Positions 39,395 through 50,500 of a stretch of DNA of 64,000 nucleotides are shown piece after piece. The notes under the pieces were generated by a model. That model was not told the DNA's origin. It did no database searches and saw nothing but the letters and a program-made list of their open reading frames with translations. The first letter of the stretch is position 1, and each line of letters starts with the position of its first letter. This stretch comes from Gymnogyps californianus. Taxonomy: Eukaryota; Chordata; Aves; Accipitriformes; Cathartidae. A program made the translations under genes and the position numbers. Location: the NCBI RefSeq assembly GCF_018139145.2, contig NC_059474.1, positions 45,526,344-45,590,343 on the forward strand. The letters run 5' to 3'.

Positions 39395-40175
39395 AATCCC
39401 TCCCATGATGCTCAGTCCAGGCAAGATTTATTGACACTAAAAATAAATTACAACTAGTAGCTTTCATGTGAAGCTTCATGCTTTTGGTAGATACTTTCAG
39501 GTTCTTAATTTACAATAAATAATGCAGAGATTAAAATTCTGTTTATTTCTTTTTCTACACTAGTTAAAATTGCCCACAAAAAATGACATATTTCCATTAG
39601 CTCCTGTGATGCTACTGGTTCTGTACTTTTTTTGTCTTCATACAAGTCCTTTCTGGAATTTGCTATTTTAATGAAGGCTAGTCATCATATATTATGACTT
39701 CACATGACTTCAGAAATGCAGAATACAGTCTGATTTACTAGCGGTGAGCTTTCATGTCCATCTTTTTCTAAACGTTTATCACCAACTATTAGAAAAGAGG
39801 CATTAAAGTCATTGGCCAAAAAAAACCCTTTAACAAAAAAGGTTAAAAACCCTTAATCACATACAGAGATGAGCCAAGTTTAAATTTAGTCAAACAGTTG
39901 TTATAACAAGATTATTCTTGTGTAAAGCTAACTCAGTCTTTTAGCATAAATGTTAATACACACAACATGTCAAAAACTCATGTAGTTCTAATAAGGTACT
40001 GAATAAATGGAATGCTGCTTTGTTCAGCAATGACTGATACTTAAATTTGCTATTTTTTAAGCCAGTGCATGATTATGATATTCACTGATAGCAGTGGTAG
40101 GTCACAAAGTTTTAGGTCGGTTCTCCTTTCTGTGTGTAAGCTTAGTCTATTAAAGTTATTGTCTCCTGAATGTGC

Positions 40176-40180
40176 ACAGT
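40176..40180. repeat. Possible target-site duplication, left (ACAGT)
   Basis: ACAGT lies just before TGTGTCGGG and is repeated at 41302-41306, after the inverted LTR fragment rather than after the LTR itself. Confidence 0.5.
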
Positions 40181-40322
40181 TGTGTCGGGTTTGTGTAGCA
40201 GGGGAGGGGCTGCAGGGGTGGCTCCCGTGAGAAGCTGCCAGAAGCTTCCCCAGCTCCAAGTCAGACCCACCGCTGGCCAAGGCCAAGCCCATCAGCAACA
40301 GTGGTAGCGCCTCTGGGATAGC

Positions 40323-40330
40323 ATATTTAA
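40323..40330 (+). promoter_or_regulatory. LTR TATA-like box (copy 2)
   Basis: TATTTAAG followed by AAGGGG, identical to positions 1-8 in the other copy. Confidence 0.4.
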
Positions 40331-40346
40331 GAAGGGGAAAAGACTG

Positions 40347-40470
40347 CAGAAGGAGAGAGAGTAAAAGGCTGGAGGAAGATGGAAGAGGAGCATCTACAGT
40401 AAAAAGAGAAGGAGAGGAAGACGATGGAAGAAGAAGAGGAGCTACAGTGAGGAGAGGAGTGGGATGTGAG
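40347..40470 (+). repeat. Purine-rich imperfect duplication in LTR
   Basis: An almost pure A/G strand with two related units of about 50 bp, each ending CTACAGT (near 40398 and 40449). It is absent or much shorter in the copy at position 1, so this part of the LTR has changed in length. Confidence 0.6.
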
Positions 40471-41218
40471 AGAAACAACCATGTAGATACCGAGGTCAGT
40501 GCAGAAGGCGAGGGAGGAGGTGCGCCGGAGCAGAGATTCCCCTGCAGCCCGTGGTGAGACGGCAGGCTGTCCCCCTGCAGCCCATGGAGGTTAACGGTGG
40601 AACAGAGATTCCCCTGCAGCCCGTGGAGGACCCCATGCCGGAGCAGGTGGCTGGGCCTGGGGAAGGCCGTGACTCCGTGGGAAAGCCCATGCTGGAGCAG
40701 TTCATGGAGGACTGCAGACCGAGAAAAGGACTCGCATTGGAGAAGCTCGTGGAGGGCTGACCCCTGTGAGAGGGACCCCACGCTGGAGCAGGGGAAGAGT
40801 GTGAGGAGTCCTCCCCTCCGAGGAGGAAGGAGCGGCAGAGACAGTGTGGGACAAACTGAGCGCAACCCCCATTCCTGCCCCCCTGCGCCGCTGGGCGGGG
40901 AGGAGGTGGAGGAATCAGGAGCAAAGCTGAGCCTGGGAAGAAGGGAGAAGTGGGGGAAGGTGTGTGTTTAAGATATGGTTCTATTTCTCATTATCCTACT
41001 CTGATTTGGTTGTTAACAAACTAAATTGGTTTATTTTTCCCCAAAATCGAGTCTGTTTTGCTTGTGACTATAAGTGGTGAGTGATCCCTCCCCATCCTTG
41101 TCTTGACCCACGAGCTTTTTGTTGTATTTTCTCTTCCCCATCCCACCAGGGGGGGAGGAGTGAGCGAGCGGCTGCGTGGTGCTTTGTTGCTGGCTGGACT
41201 TAAACCACGACAGTCCTT

Positions 41219-41301
41219 TGATTTGGAGCCAGGGAAGCTTCTAGCAGCTTCTCACAGGAGCCAGCCCTGTAGCCCCTCCCCCACTACACAAACCCAACAG
41301 A
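41219..41301 (-). mobile_element. Inverted copy of the LTR 5' end
   Basis: Read on the minus strand from 41301, this stretch matches 40181-40263, the first 83 bp of the LTR, with about 85% identity by eye; several differences are transitions. It is separated from the LTR 3' end (41212) by only about 6 bp. The composite 40181-41301 therefore has long inverted ends. A direct repeat ACAGTT occurs at 40176-40181 and 41302-41307, within 2 bp of the two outer ends. This suggests the composite may have integrated as one unit. Confidence 0.85.
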
Positions 41302-41307
41302 ACAGTT
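41302..41307. repeat. Possible target-site duplication, right (ACAGTT)
   Basis: ACAGTT matches 40176-40181. Assigned as 5 bp (ACAGT), it abuts the composite exactly on both sides; as 6 bp it overlaps the first base of the LTR. Confidence 0.5.
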
Positions 41308-44300
41308 CAGACCCAAATATTCGAATAATAGTGACCCTCTTTACTTCTTTCAGTAAACCCACTGTGTTATATGTCAGTTCTCCTGTCCTTTTCCTAAAAA
41401 GTCACTTGGGCTGCTTAAAGCAATGGGGACGTCCATTAGCTGCTGCCTGTAAGAGGCCTCTGCTGAAGTCTGCTGGGTCACAAAACTTTACCTGCCAGTT
41501 CTAATAATTTGGGCAACAGATATTGTTTTTATTGGTACTGTACTGATTTTGGTCACTTTTTTGGCCTGCTTGATACAGGGGGAAAAAAGATAACTATACA
41601 TGTGCAACCAGCCTTATGTTGTTACTGCAATGAGTTAGATGACCCAGAGTGTGTACGATTACCTTGCCTTCCCCTTCATCCCCCAAGAAATGTTGGCCAA
41701 AGTGCCCCAAGTCTTCAATGTGCACTGAAGGAAGAATACCAGCAGTTTCTCAGGTGGGCTGGATCAGGGGTCTAGGCACAGAGAAATTATCCAGAGCCCT
41801 GCCACTAACCTTCAGGAAGTCCCAGCAGGTCACTGTAGCCTTTGGTCCCACTTCTCATTCCATTTTGGAGCAAGAAGATCTGTAAGGACATCAACTGCTC
41901 ATAGCAGTCTCTTATCGCTGTCTAGATGGGGACGAAAAATGCGTTTAAAATGCCAAAATGCCCTATAAAAAAGAGTTGTCAACAAAAGGAATGTGAATTA
42001 TTGGGGAGGGGAGGTACTGGATGTAGCACACTTTAAATCAGTATTGGAAATGGTTTAGAAAGCAAAGGCCAATGTTATAATGTACTCAGAGGAAGAAAGT
42101 CATGCAAACAATAAAAACAAACTGTTGGAAGTTGAATGAGAGAACTCTGACAGCCAATGTATAGATAGTAGCTGTTAAAGAAGTGACACATCTGATTTTT
42201 TTTCTTGTGTGCACAGACATTTGTCAAATTTATAGAAGAATAAGCTGTCCAATGACTGAGAAATGCCTGGGAAAGTTATAAAGCATAAATCCAAGCTATA
42301 AAACCGTCAGGAGACGTATGTATATAAATGAAAAGATGATGCATGAGAGGCTTTATATAAAAAGTTTTCAAATAAAAATATGAATATTTTCTATAATAAT
42401 GATGATAATTTGTTTTCCAGAAAGATATAAAGGAGTTCTATTAACAGTAGAGTAGTTCAGCTATTAAAATCTTCTTGTGTGTGGGTGATGTCCGATAAAC
42501 CCAGAATCCAGGCATGGGTCAGAGTGTAGTGTCTGAAAAAGATTTCCTTCATAGTTGTGGCAGGAAAGGTTATTCCAAATAGTGAATTTGTCGTATCAGG
42601 TTACATCATCCACACAACAAGCCTTCTCATTAATTGCAGTAAAATGCATCAACTCTACAAAGAAATTGGGTTGCCTTTTTGCTTTTTGTTTTCCCCAGTT
42701 ATTTTTCTGAAGCTCTCCCACAAAACTATTTCTAGGCTGTTTGATATTTCCTGCTTTGATGAACTGTGACGTTATTAGTTATACCCAGTGGGACATGCCA
42801 TTTTCTGTACAAGCAGTTCATATAATTGGCATTCCTGGGGGAGTTCAACGTCTGAGTGAACAGTACCTACCTGAAACAGAACGCGCTCGGGGGTTGATGT
42901 CCCATAAGGGAAGATTCTCCAAGGCATATCTGATGAAGATCATGACCTAGACGGTAGAAGCAATTGTCTCCATGTTTGTTGAACTGTTTAACTCACCACT
43001 ACAACTGGTCTGTTAACTAAAGCACCAAGGACTTACTTTTTCTATCTTTATTCTGCTAGGATACTGGCAATGATGTATTTCCTCCTTGTACTTCCAAGTA
43101 CGTTGAACAAGTTTTGCACGTGTACAAAAGCAAAATGCCTCCCTTCTAACAATTGGCTGAGCCAGTGTTACAGAGTTAAAAGGCTTTGGTCTTGATATTT
43201 TTTTTTTGTCTCCCTTTACTGCCGTTTAAGTTAAAGGCTCCTTTACCTGAATAACTTACTTGTCTTAAATAGCATTGCAGAGAGATACTTTCATGTGCAA
43301 ATGCTTGGTTATGGTATGTTGTAGCAAAAATGCTATAAGCAAAGGGAGACGAGATTTCTATCAGGGTATGAAAGTAATGATCTTAAAGAAATCTCTCATA
43401 TGAAATGAAGCACAGAATAACATCTTTTGAATGCAAAATCCAGAAACACAAAATGTATTTAAAATAAAAAGGGAAGTCAGTCATATTTACTTGTATCAGT
43501 GGTTCCGATGATAGCTGAATGATCCTTAGGGATTTAGAAAAGTAAAAGGGTCCACTTTTGGGGAAGGGAGGGCATAGGAGTGGGGAAGGGAACATGTGGC
43601 CAGACATATTGCTAAGGTAGTGGTATAGGTTAAGATGCTGGTATAGGAGCATGGAAGTCCTTTGGGCTGTGGAGGGCTTTTGCAGGCTTTGAAAGTCTGC
43701 GCCCCTTCTGAGTCTTGACTGAGCTATTGCATCTTCAGTGTCTCTCCACTCCAGCCCCAGTATTTCTTGGCAGAATACTCTGTTGTACTCTGCAGGGTGT
43801 TGCCTTCTTCACTCCTTCCTACCTTCAGACATTTCCTCTTGGATGAGGGAAAATGATCCCAGAAGATAGTATGTATGCCTTGGGGATGGGTCTTGAGTGA
43901 CAGAGGGGGAAGGAATTTTAAAATACAGATTGATAACCATTGACCTGGATCACAAGAGCTGCATCATTTCCAAAAGATTGCAGAAACTCTTCCAGAAGCC
44001 TGTTTTCCTTGACTTTTTCTTATTAGCCAGGAATTTGCTACAAGAGCCAGCATGGACAAATGCAGCACCTATGTTAGGGCTAAAGGAAGCAAGAGGGACA
44101 GGTGAAAGCAATAGCTCTCTTTTTTTGAAGTAGGCCACCCCTCATAACGATACATTTTCTCTTTTACTAGACATTGGGCAAGCCCCTACTTCTTGTTTAA
44201 AAAAAAGATTAGAAATCTGTTTTGCTGAATCATTATCCGGTTAGTATTTTTCAGACCTTTAGTTTGGATAAGAGTAACAGTATATGCAAAAACTGTTAGC

Positions 44301-45799
44301 TACTAGTGTTTTTGGTAACTTGGCAACAGCTAACTGTTAGCTAATCAGTGTCTAAAAGTCCCTGGGTTATACCTTACACTATTCCAGATGATTTTTTTTT
44401 TCCCCCCATAAACGTGTATGTGTGCAAACACAATAGGAAAGAAGTGGGGAATAACTATATAAGCTTTGTGTGACGGTTTTTGGAAAATGACAGTATTTTT
44501 CTCTGACAAACTGCTTTAGATTTGATATTGTTTATTTTCCCAGCAGATTTCTCTGTCTTTGATTTAAATAGTGTTAGAAACCGCTTCTCTATAGCAGGAC
44601 AGAAATATTTTTGGTTCATAATGAAAATAATTTATTGCTGGCTTGCTATTTGTATTTACCATTAAATTTTAGCTATCTGTGGTCTAAAAATGTTTTATGA
44701 ATTTTTTTGCTCTTGTAAAATGTTTTCTAGGTAATGAAGATATTGTTCATTTCAGGTGACTGAAACTGTGGTGTCAGTCTTAGTGTTTTCCTCTTGAAAT
44801 AAGTTCCTTTTCTGAGTTGATACTTTTTTTTTTTTTCTGTTTTGGTTTATACTGAAATGACACAGGGCAACCTTATTATTTTCCGCTTTCTTCCAAAGTA
44901 GGGTTGAACAAATTTAATTATATGCCATGAGAAAATTATTTCAGTAGTCCCAAGAAATCACAAAATTGAACCAAATTGATTATATAATTTCTCCTTTTTG
45001 TGGATTAGTTTCCAAAATAAGATAAGGAAAAAAATTCTCCTCCTTTTACGCAGTGTTTACTGAAGTGTTTCAAGTAATAGGAAATCTAAACAACCACATC
45101 TTTTCCAAACAGTGCCTCACCTTCCCTGTCACCAGGACAGTATGTCTCTCTTACTGATGTTTACTTTTGACTTGAACAATAATATTCTGTGGAACAGAGA
45201 ATGAGAAGACACAGAAAGGGATAAAGCTTTCTGGACTGTATTTACAGAAGTCCCCAAAATACAAAATATCATTTTATCTCCAGTATTTATACTGTATTAA
45301 CAGAGATCTTGAATATAGATAACTCGGGAAATATTTCAGCCTTGCAATAGACATCCTATGCAATATCGATAGTATGAGTTTAAATGCTTCAAAACTAGGA
45401 GGAAGTACAATTCAAATTTCCTGCTTTCCTAAGGCACTGTGCAAAAGGTAACTATCAATATATCCAGCATTATGAAAAAAAAGTAAGCTTCACGTAGTCA
45501 GGTCTTCAGCCTCCAAAGAAGAAGTGTCATCTCAGGATCCTAATGTGCTCTTCTGACCTAGCTGTCCAAGCTCCAGTAGGGCTGGAGTTCAAATACACTC
45601 TTGTGCTTCTTCCTTTACATCGTCTGGCTTTGGATAGGGAGCAGTGTTTGAGCCTTCTGTACCGCTGATTTTGTAGTCTTCTAATAGGCGAGCTGGATTT
45701 TGAGCTAGAATACTAGAATGATTAAAAAAAGTGAAATAGGCACACACTTGTGTGCACAAAGGCATACATACTTTATAGATTTATATATATATATATTTA
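41308..45799. other. Unique AT-rich stretch, no gene recognised
   Basis: No gene is recognised; the longest open frame wholly inside is 89 aa and carries no domain I know. A weak MIR-like SINE candidate lies near 41790-41870. Simple T-runs occur near 43200, 44393 and 44827. Confidence 0.55.
41790..41870 (+). repeat. Weak MIR-like SINE candidate
   Basis: CTGCCACTAACCTTCAGGAA through CATTCCATTTT resembles the conserved middle of MIR (the 'tgctactaac...caagtcac...' region), at low identity. It could be chance. Confidence 0.35.
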
Positions 45800-45805
45800 T
45801 ATAGC
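45781..45805 (+). repeat. AT simple repeat
   Basis: TTATATATATATATATTTAT directly borders the ERV-like sequence that begins near 45806. Confidence 0.8.
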
Positions 45806-46552
45806 ATTAGGGGCTGCCAAATCCAGTAGTCCTATGGAGGAGAGGCTGTCACAGCTCCATGCCCCCAAGTCTACCTATATTCCCGACAGGCACACACACG
45901 AACGTATGTATGCAATGCATACACGACATCATAGACAGAAACATTCAGCACTTACATGAACAACACCAACAGCCTCATCCTGTTCCCCTCTCTGGCTGAT
46001 TAGGAGCAAGATCTGTAAATGGGGAAAAAAAAAAAAAAAATGCAATGTGTATACAATTTATACAGTTGCTGGACCTAGGCACTCAGTCTATCCAGTACCT
46101 GGCTGTGGATCCTGCCTTCCCCAGTTGTCTCCTGCACAGAGACACACACATGGAAATGGGTCTCTCGGTTAACATCTAGACCCACGCTCTCTCCAGCAGC
46201 TGTCCTGGCCCTCTGGTAGCCAGCTTCTCCAGTTGTCTCATGCTGAGGCATACACACATAGCTGCTCACAGGCCTGTTCACCTCCTTGCCAGCTGGCCCA
46301 CCTCGATAATCACTAGCGATTACACACTGAGTTACCTACCCTTACTCACTCCTGTTGCTGGTACCACAGACACATAGGTCCCTGTGACCCATGGTGGGAC
46401 TGCAGTTGCTGGCACTCAGACCTCCATACACTCACATGCTCACCAAATAGAGAGTCCCCCCACCCAGGAAAATAGTTAAGCATCCCGTAATAAGTCTTGT
46501 GCAATTCCCAAATCTTCCTTTCCCTGCATCCCGTACTGAATCCCATGCTCGC
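45806..46552 (-). mobile_element. Probable ERV leader or internal sequence, repetitive
   Basis: This block is richer in GC and CA/TG than its surroundings and lies directly downstream (minus strand) of the LTR at 46553-47350, where a proviral leader would be. It is built from diverged modules: 'CCAGTTGTCT' occurs at about 46121 and 46231, each followed within about 30 bp by a CACACAT-like stretch, and further related units appear near 45890 and 46350-46440. No gag, pol or env similarity is visible in any frame, and I could not identify a primer-binding site. It may be the leader of a non-autonomous ERV1-like element; a locus-specific minisatellite is the alternative. Confidence 0.5.
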
Positions 46553-46604
46553 TGTTGCGGATGGAGTGATGCACTTCACCCGCAAGAGAGAAGCAACAAT
46601 GTAC

Positions 46605-46610
46605 TTTATT
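46605..46610 (-). terminator. Polyadenylation signal of ERV1-like LTR
   Basis: The plus strand reads TTTATT, giving AATAAA on the minus strand, followed there by GTACATTGTTGC. Confidence 0.65.
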
Positions 46611-46863
46611 GATATAAAACAGTGAGTTAACAAAATTCAATGATAAATGTGACAGTGGTTTAACAAGATTTGATGGCAAGGTACACTTGATTATTTACTG
46701 CATAGAGGACAGGGTCAGACAAAACTGTCAGGGAGACCCTCCCATTGAGTCATGAGGTTCAGAAAGGACCCCCTTGCATTCTAAACTCCTACTCAGAGGG
46801 GAGTTTAGGTGTGGCTGGATCCAGACTTAGTCCCAGACTTGGTCAACAGTTTATGTCTAAAGG

Positions 46864-46871
46864 ATTATATA
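46864..46871 (-). promoter_or_regulatory. TATA-like box of ERV1-like LTR
   Basis: ATTATATA on the plus strand is TATATAAT on the minus strand, about 254 bp upstream of the AATAAA signal. Confidence 0.45.
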
Positions 46872-47350
46872 TGCACAATCAATCCTTTATGTCACTTAGC
46901 TAAGATTTCAAAGTTTCAGCACTCTTATTCCCAATTCACTTATCGCGTATCTGACGTGATAAGGATTCTTTCAACCTCGAGGAGTAACCTTGAGAGGCGT
47001 CCCTGCTCAAGGGGAGATCCTGATGTGCAGCCCGCTGCTGTGCAGGAGAGCTCAACGGGCCCTGGGCTGTCCACTACTTATGGCGTAAGATGATTGACTT
47101 ATAGTCATACTTGCATACCAACTGTATTTCGGTTGGCGCATGCTCAACTAGCCCTTGGCTATTGTATTGTTATGTGTCTCCCCCAAATCCGCTTTGAGCC
47201 GGATGCAGCCATCACAACCAGATGCATCCATTACGACCACCACTGGTGGTTGTCACTTGAGCAGGGTTACGGGAAATAAAGGTTAGGCTGGGGGGAGGTG
47301 GAGCACAGCATCCCATTCCCATAGGCTGTAACCCCCTTCAGTCTGTAACA

Positions 47351-47520
47351 TGCTCAGGAGAGCCCCTTCTGTCAGCTCACGGTGATGGGCATCCTCCAGG
47401 CCATGGGGCTAAGGCTTTCCTGGGACAGCCCTGGGAGGAGCCAGGACACGGACTCCCATTCTCTAATTAGGCTATTGGGGTTCCCCCACCTGCCGTTGTG
47501 CCTCTGTGCTCCTTGTTGTG
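47351..47520. other. GC-rich block next to the LTR, origin unclear
   Basis: GC-rich sequence (for example GGGACAGCCCTGGGAGGAGC) stands out from the AT-rich DNA that resumes near 47530. It could be the outer part of the LTR U3, sequence from the same provirus, or an unrelated old repeat. No open frame or domain is recognised. Confidence 0.4.
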
Positions 47521-50500
47521 TGTGGAGATAAGCTTTTTATCACATAACCTAACATATGGCAATTCAAGCAATCTCAGAACTTTATAAATTACTGTGGAGC
47601 AGAGGTGTTCCTAATTAGGGTATTTAAAATTGAACATAGTGACCTAGAAAAAGCACAACATCATGATTAATAAGTTTTTTAAATTCCAGGAGGATGGTAG
47701 TAAAGCTAAGCAATAAAAAAGACATGTAATATATGAGAAGAGAAGCTTTGGCAAAGCATAGAATATCGCCAGTTTCTTCACGTGAGCCTTAACTTCAGTT
47801 TCGGAAGCACTGATACAGAACAGATCTGCACTGCAGGCGTGCTGGGCTACCTGCAGCAGCTACAGGCTGAGGTTTCATGGCCTGTGACGTGTAGAAGGTG
47901 AGACTGCATGATCACGATGGTCCCACTGGTTTTAAAATCTGTTACTTAATGAACTGACAAACTCAATTATTTAACAACGCCACATGTAACTCCCTTCCCT
48001 TCTCTAAGTAAAAGGAAATTTCCAGTTTTCTAAACAGAAATAAGAAAGTGCCAAAAAAGAAAGTACCAGGTGAGGGCAATATCTTGGCTGTTTGTTACCC
48101 ACCTCGCCTGGTGAAAAAATAATGTACCATAAAAGCAATATAAGCTCAGTTTATTGGCAACAAGGGAAACTAACAATAAATTATAAAAGAGAAAATTATC
48201 CCCTCAGTTTCAACCACTAATAATTCCTATTTGATACCTTCTAGTCTGAACTGTCTTATAAAAGGTCTGATTTGGTAAAAGATTTATTTAAAATCAAACT
48301 TTTATCATCAATTTACCTTGTGAGGCCCTGTTTGTGTCTCGTCAGTAAAGGAAATTCGCTGCAATTTTCCGAGATGTCTGGAGGTGTGCGAGATGGGACC
48401 CTGTTTGTAAAGCAACCTATCTTACAGTTCTGCAAATAGAAGAGCATCTCTGCTTTTGAAAGAGTGTTTTTCTATCATCTTCTCAGAAGGGGGTGACTGA
48501 TCAAAACATTGTACTGAAGATGTCTAAACAAACCTGACAGTTAATATGTGGACTGAAATAATATGTTAAAATTGCATTTAACCAGTGAACCCTGGCAAGA
48601 CCTAACACTTGGTATACCCTTTTCCCCTATTAGCTTGTTCCTGCTAAGCAAAGTGTTAGAAACAGAGAACAATAATTATACAATCCTTTCAAACATGGCA
48701 AACCTCTTTTCTCTCACACATCACTATTTTCAACACCAGCCGATGTTCTGCACTTAGCCTCAGGTATCCAACAAGGTTACTTGCCTCAGGCTTCTCTAAA
48801 TACCTTTCAAAAAAACATTGCTACTTCTTCTTCTCCCACTTTCTACCCTTCACTTTCCAAACCCTTCAGTTACCAAATCGTGCCTTCAATCACTGTGCTG
48901 TCTCTGGAGAAGAGTCATGCAAGCTGTGTTGCAGAAAATTTACTTCTCAGAGAACATATAGCTTAGATGGACTTAAGAGAAAGTGAACAGCAGACTAAAC
49001 TGTATTTATCCAACAATACACACAGAGCAGGCGAAGGAAACATGGCTGCAAATGTACCTCCTCCCAAACTAGCAGCTTCTAAAAAAGGAATATGAGCCTG
49101 AAATTGTTCTGTACTGCCACTTCCTGGCAGAGTCTGCAGGAATTCATTTAAAGAATGCTTATGTGTCTCATAAGCATCCCCGTATGTCATACTGCTGCTC
49201 TAACTGAAGTGTTGACAAAAGATACTGTTTATTACAATGACATACTGCGATGTTGGCCAAATGGCATCTATTGTTGGTCAATAATAGCCAATTGCACTGT
49301 CTAGTTATGATCACCTTTTTCCCAGTCAAGGGTTGCTAGCAGGATTTTGCTTTATGTCAGTATTTTTGGCAATCCACAAGGACTTGTATTAGTGCAATAC
49401 ATAATGTCCTTATTGTTTTTTAGTCCATTACATGTTTCATTATGTCCTTTGAAGAATATATGTTAGTCTTCAGTAGACAGGTATTTGCAGATAAGGTTGT
49501 TGTGCTTTGGGTTTTTTGTTTTTTTTTTTTTAATCTGAGTATAAATAAGTATATGCACTTTTTGTGTGCTTTTGCATATTTACTGGCTTTCCAAAAGCAA
49601 AACATAAAAATCCTCCTACAGCTTTGCCAGCTGACACTTTTTCATGGATCATAGTATTGTAATTGCTGAATGACTGTGTCTAGTAATTTACAATCTCCTT
49701 CGTGTTCACGGTGGACTGAACCGTAGATGCCAAAAGCCTCGAGGCTTGTTGCCTCTAACAGAGTGGAGACTTCACCTATCTCTTTCCCCTGAATATCACA
49801 TCCTTCCAAGAAAATGGAGAAAGCATGCAGCTTCTTTCAGCTCCTTGCCATGTTCTTTCCCTGTCTGAAAGGTTTATGTATTTTTTGCAATTGACTTTTT
49901 GCTGTTCTAATATAATATACTCAGGATTTCAGAATCAGAGGTGCTCTTTTTCCACTGGCTTTTCTGGTTGGGGTACTGCACTTATAAATAGTATGGGCTG
50001 CCTATGTTTCTGGCTCTTAAAACACAGACTGACCTGTGATTATAAACTGCAAGATCTATATGCTGGGGAGGGAGGCCCTGTAATAAAACTTGTGGTCCTA
50101 TTGCGATAATTTTTTGGAGTCTACAGCATTTGTGGTTATTCTGTGCATTCCAAGTTAGTAATGATAGAATGTCATGGTTTGTAAAGTATACAAAATGCTG
50201 TGCACTGAGGTAAGGAAGGGTTTAATAGTTTGGTGAGGGCAGCAGTAATCTCTGTTGCATAGTACCTGCCAGAGACATAAAGTCTGGGCAGAATCTTTTG
50301 TGTACACCAAAAAAAATCAGAGGAAAAGGAGAAGGCAGAGTTTGGAAAAAAATGGCAATTATGCAAAGCAAAGAATTATTTTATGGAGTCAGATGTTAAA
50401 ATTGCTCCAAAGAATTGAGGTAGAGGCTTTTTGGCAAGAGGGAAAACTGAACCAGGTTTCCTCAGAGCAATACAGAGGATTCTTCTCTTGGAATCAGAAA

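Larger units (their letters stand above)
25170..40175. other. Long unique AT-rich stretch, no gene recognised
   Basis: About 15 kb with no gene or recognisable interspersed repeat. It holds long homopolymer runs (T-run near 26846, C26 at 30373, A21 near 33873, G14 at 37493, C25 at 39370), a TG/TATC-rich simple repeat at 28141-28175 and a consensus CTCF-motif match at 37184-37197. The largest open frames (96-108 aa) carry no domain I recognise. Several stretches (29.6-30.2 kb and others) have the even composition of conserved noncoding DNA, but this cannot be judged from one genome. Confidence 0.55.
40181..41212 (+). mobile_element. ERV LTR, family A, full-length copy 2
   Basis: This full LTR of the family seen at position 1 starts at TGTGTCGGG (or TGTCGGG at 40183) and ends CTTAAACCACGACA. 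TGTCG at 40183 and CGACA at 41208-41212 form a short terminal inverted repeat. It has a TATA-like TATTTAAG (40323-40330), then a purine-rich region (about 40347-40470) containing an imperfect duplication of 'GGAAGA..GAGGAGC.TCTACAGT' that copy 1 lacks. Next come repeated 'CTGCAGCCCGTGGAG' modules (40500-40760) and a U5 tail resembling that of the LTR at 1853-2276. The 69-271 aa open frames inside it are by-products of this repetitive GC-rich sequence. There is no internal proviral sequence. The LTR lacks its own matched duplication at 41213; the direct repeat lies beyond the inverted fragment that follows. Confidence 0.88.
46553..47350 (-). mobile_element. ERV1-like LTR, minus strand
   Basis: Read on the minus strand, the element runs from TGTTACAG (47350) to CCGCAACA (46553), giving TGTT...AACA inverted ends. 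It has a TATA-like TATATAAT (46864-46871) and an AATAAA signal (46605-46610) about 50 bp before the 3' end, as in gammaretrovirus-like LTRs. U3 contains two imperfect 19-bp repeats (GGATGCAGCCATCACAACC and a related unit, 47199-47238). I recall this sequence as a widespread avian ERV1-type LTR. The right edge is uncertain: GC-rich sequence continues to about 47520 and may belong to the element. No clear target duplication was found; CATGCTC near both edges (46544 and 47348 on) does not abut the termini cleanly. Confidence 0.75.

Noticed and set aside
40050..40865. 271-aa minus-strand open frame, the longest in the window
   Set aside because: It lies antisense across the LTR, is rich in serine, leucine and proline from GC-rich repeats, and runs into unrelated flanking DNA. 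It has no recognisable domain, and the matching region of LTR copy 1 gives only shorter frames.
46544..47357. CATGCTC at both edges of the ERV1-like LTR as a target duplication
   Set aside because: The two copies do not abut the TGTT/AACA termini at matching distances, so they would require non-canonical ends.
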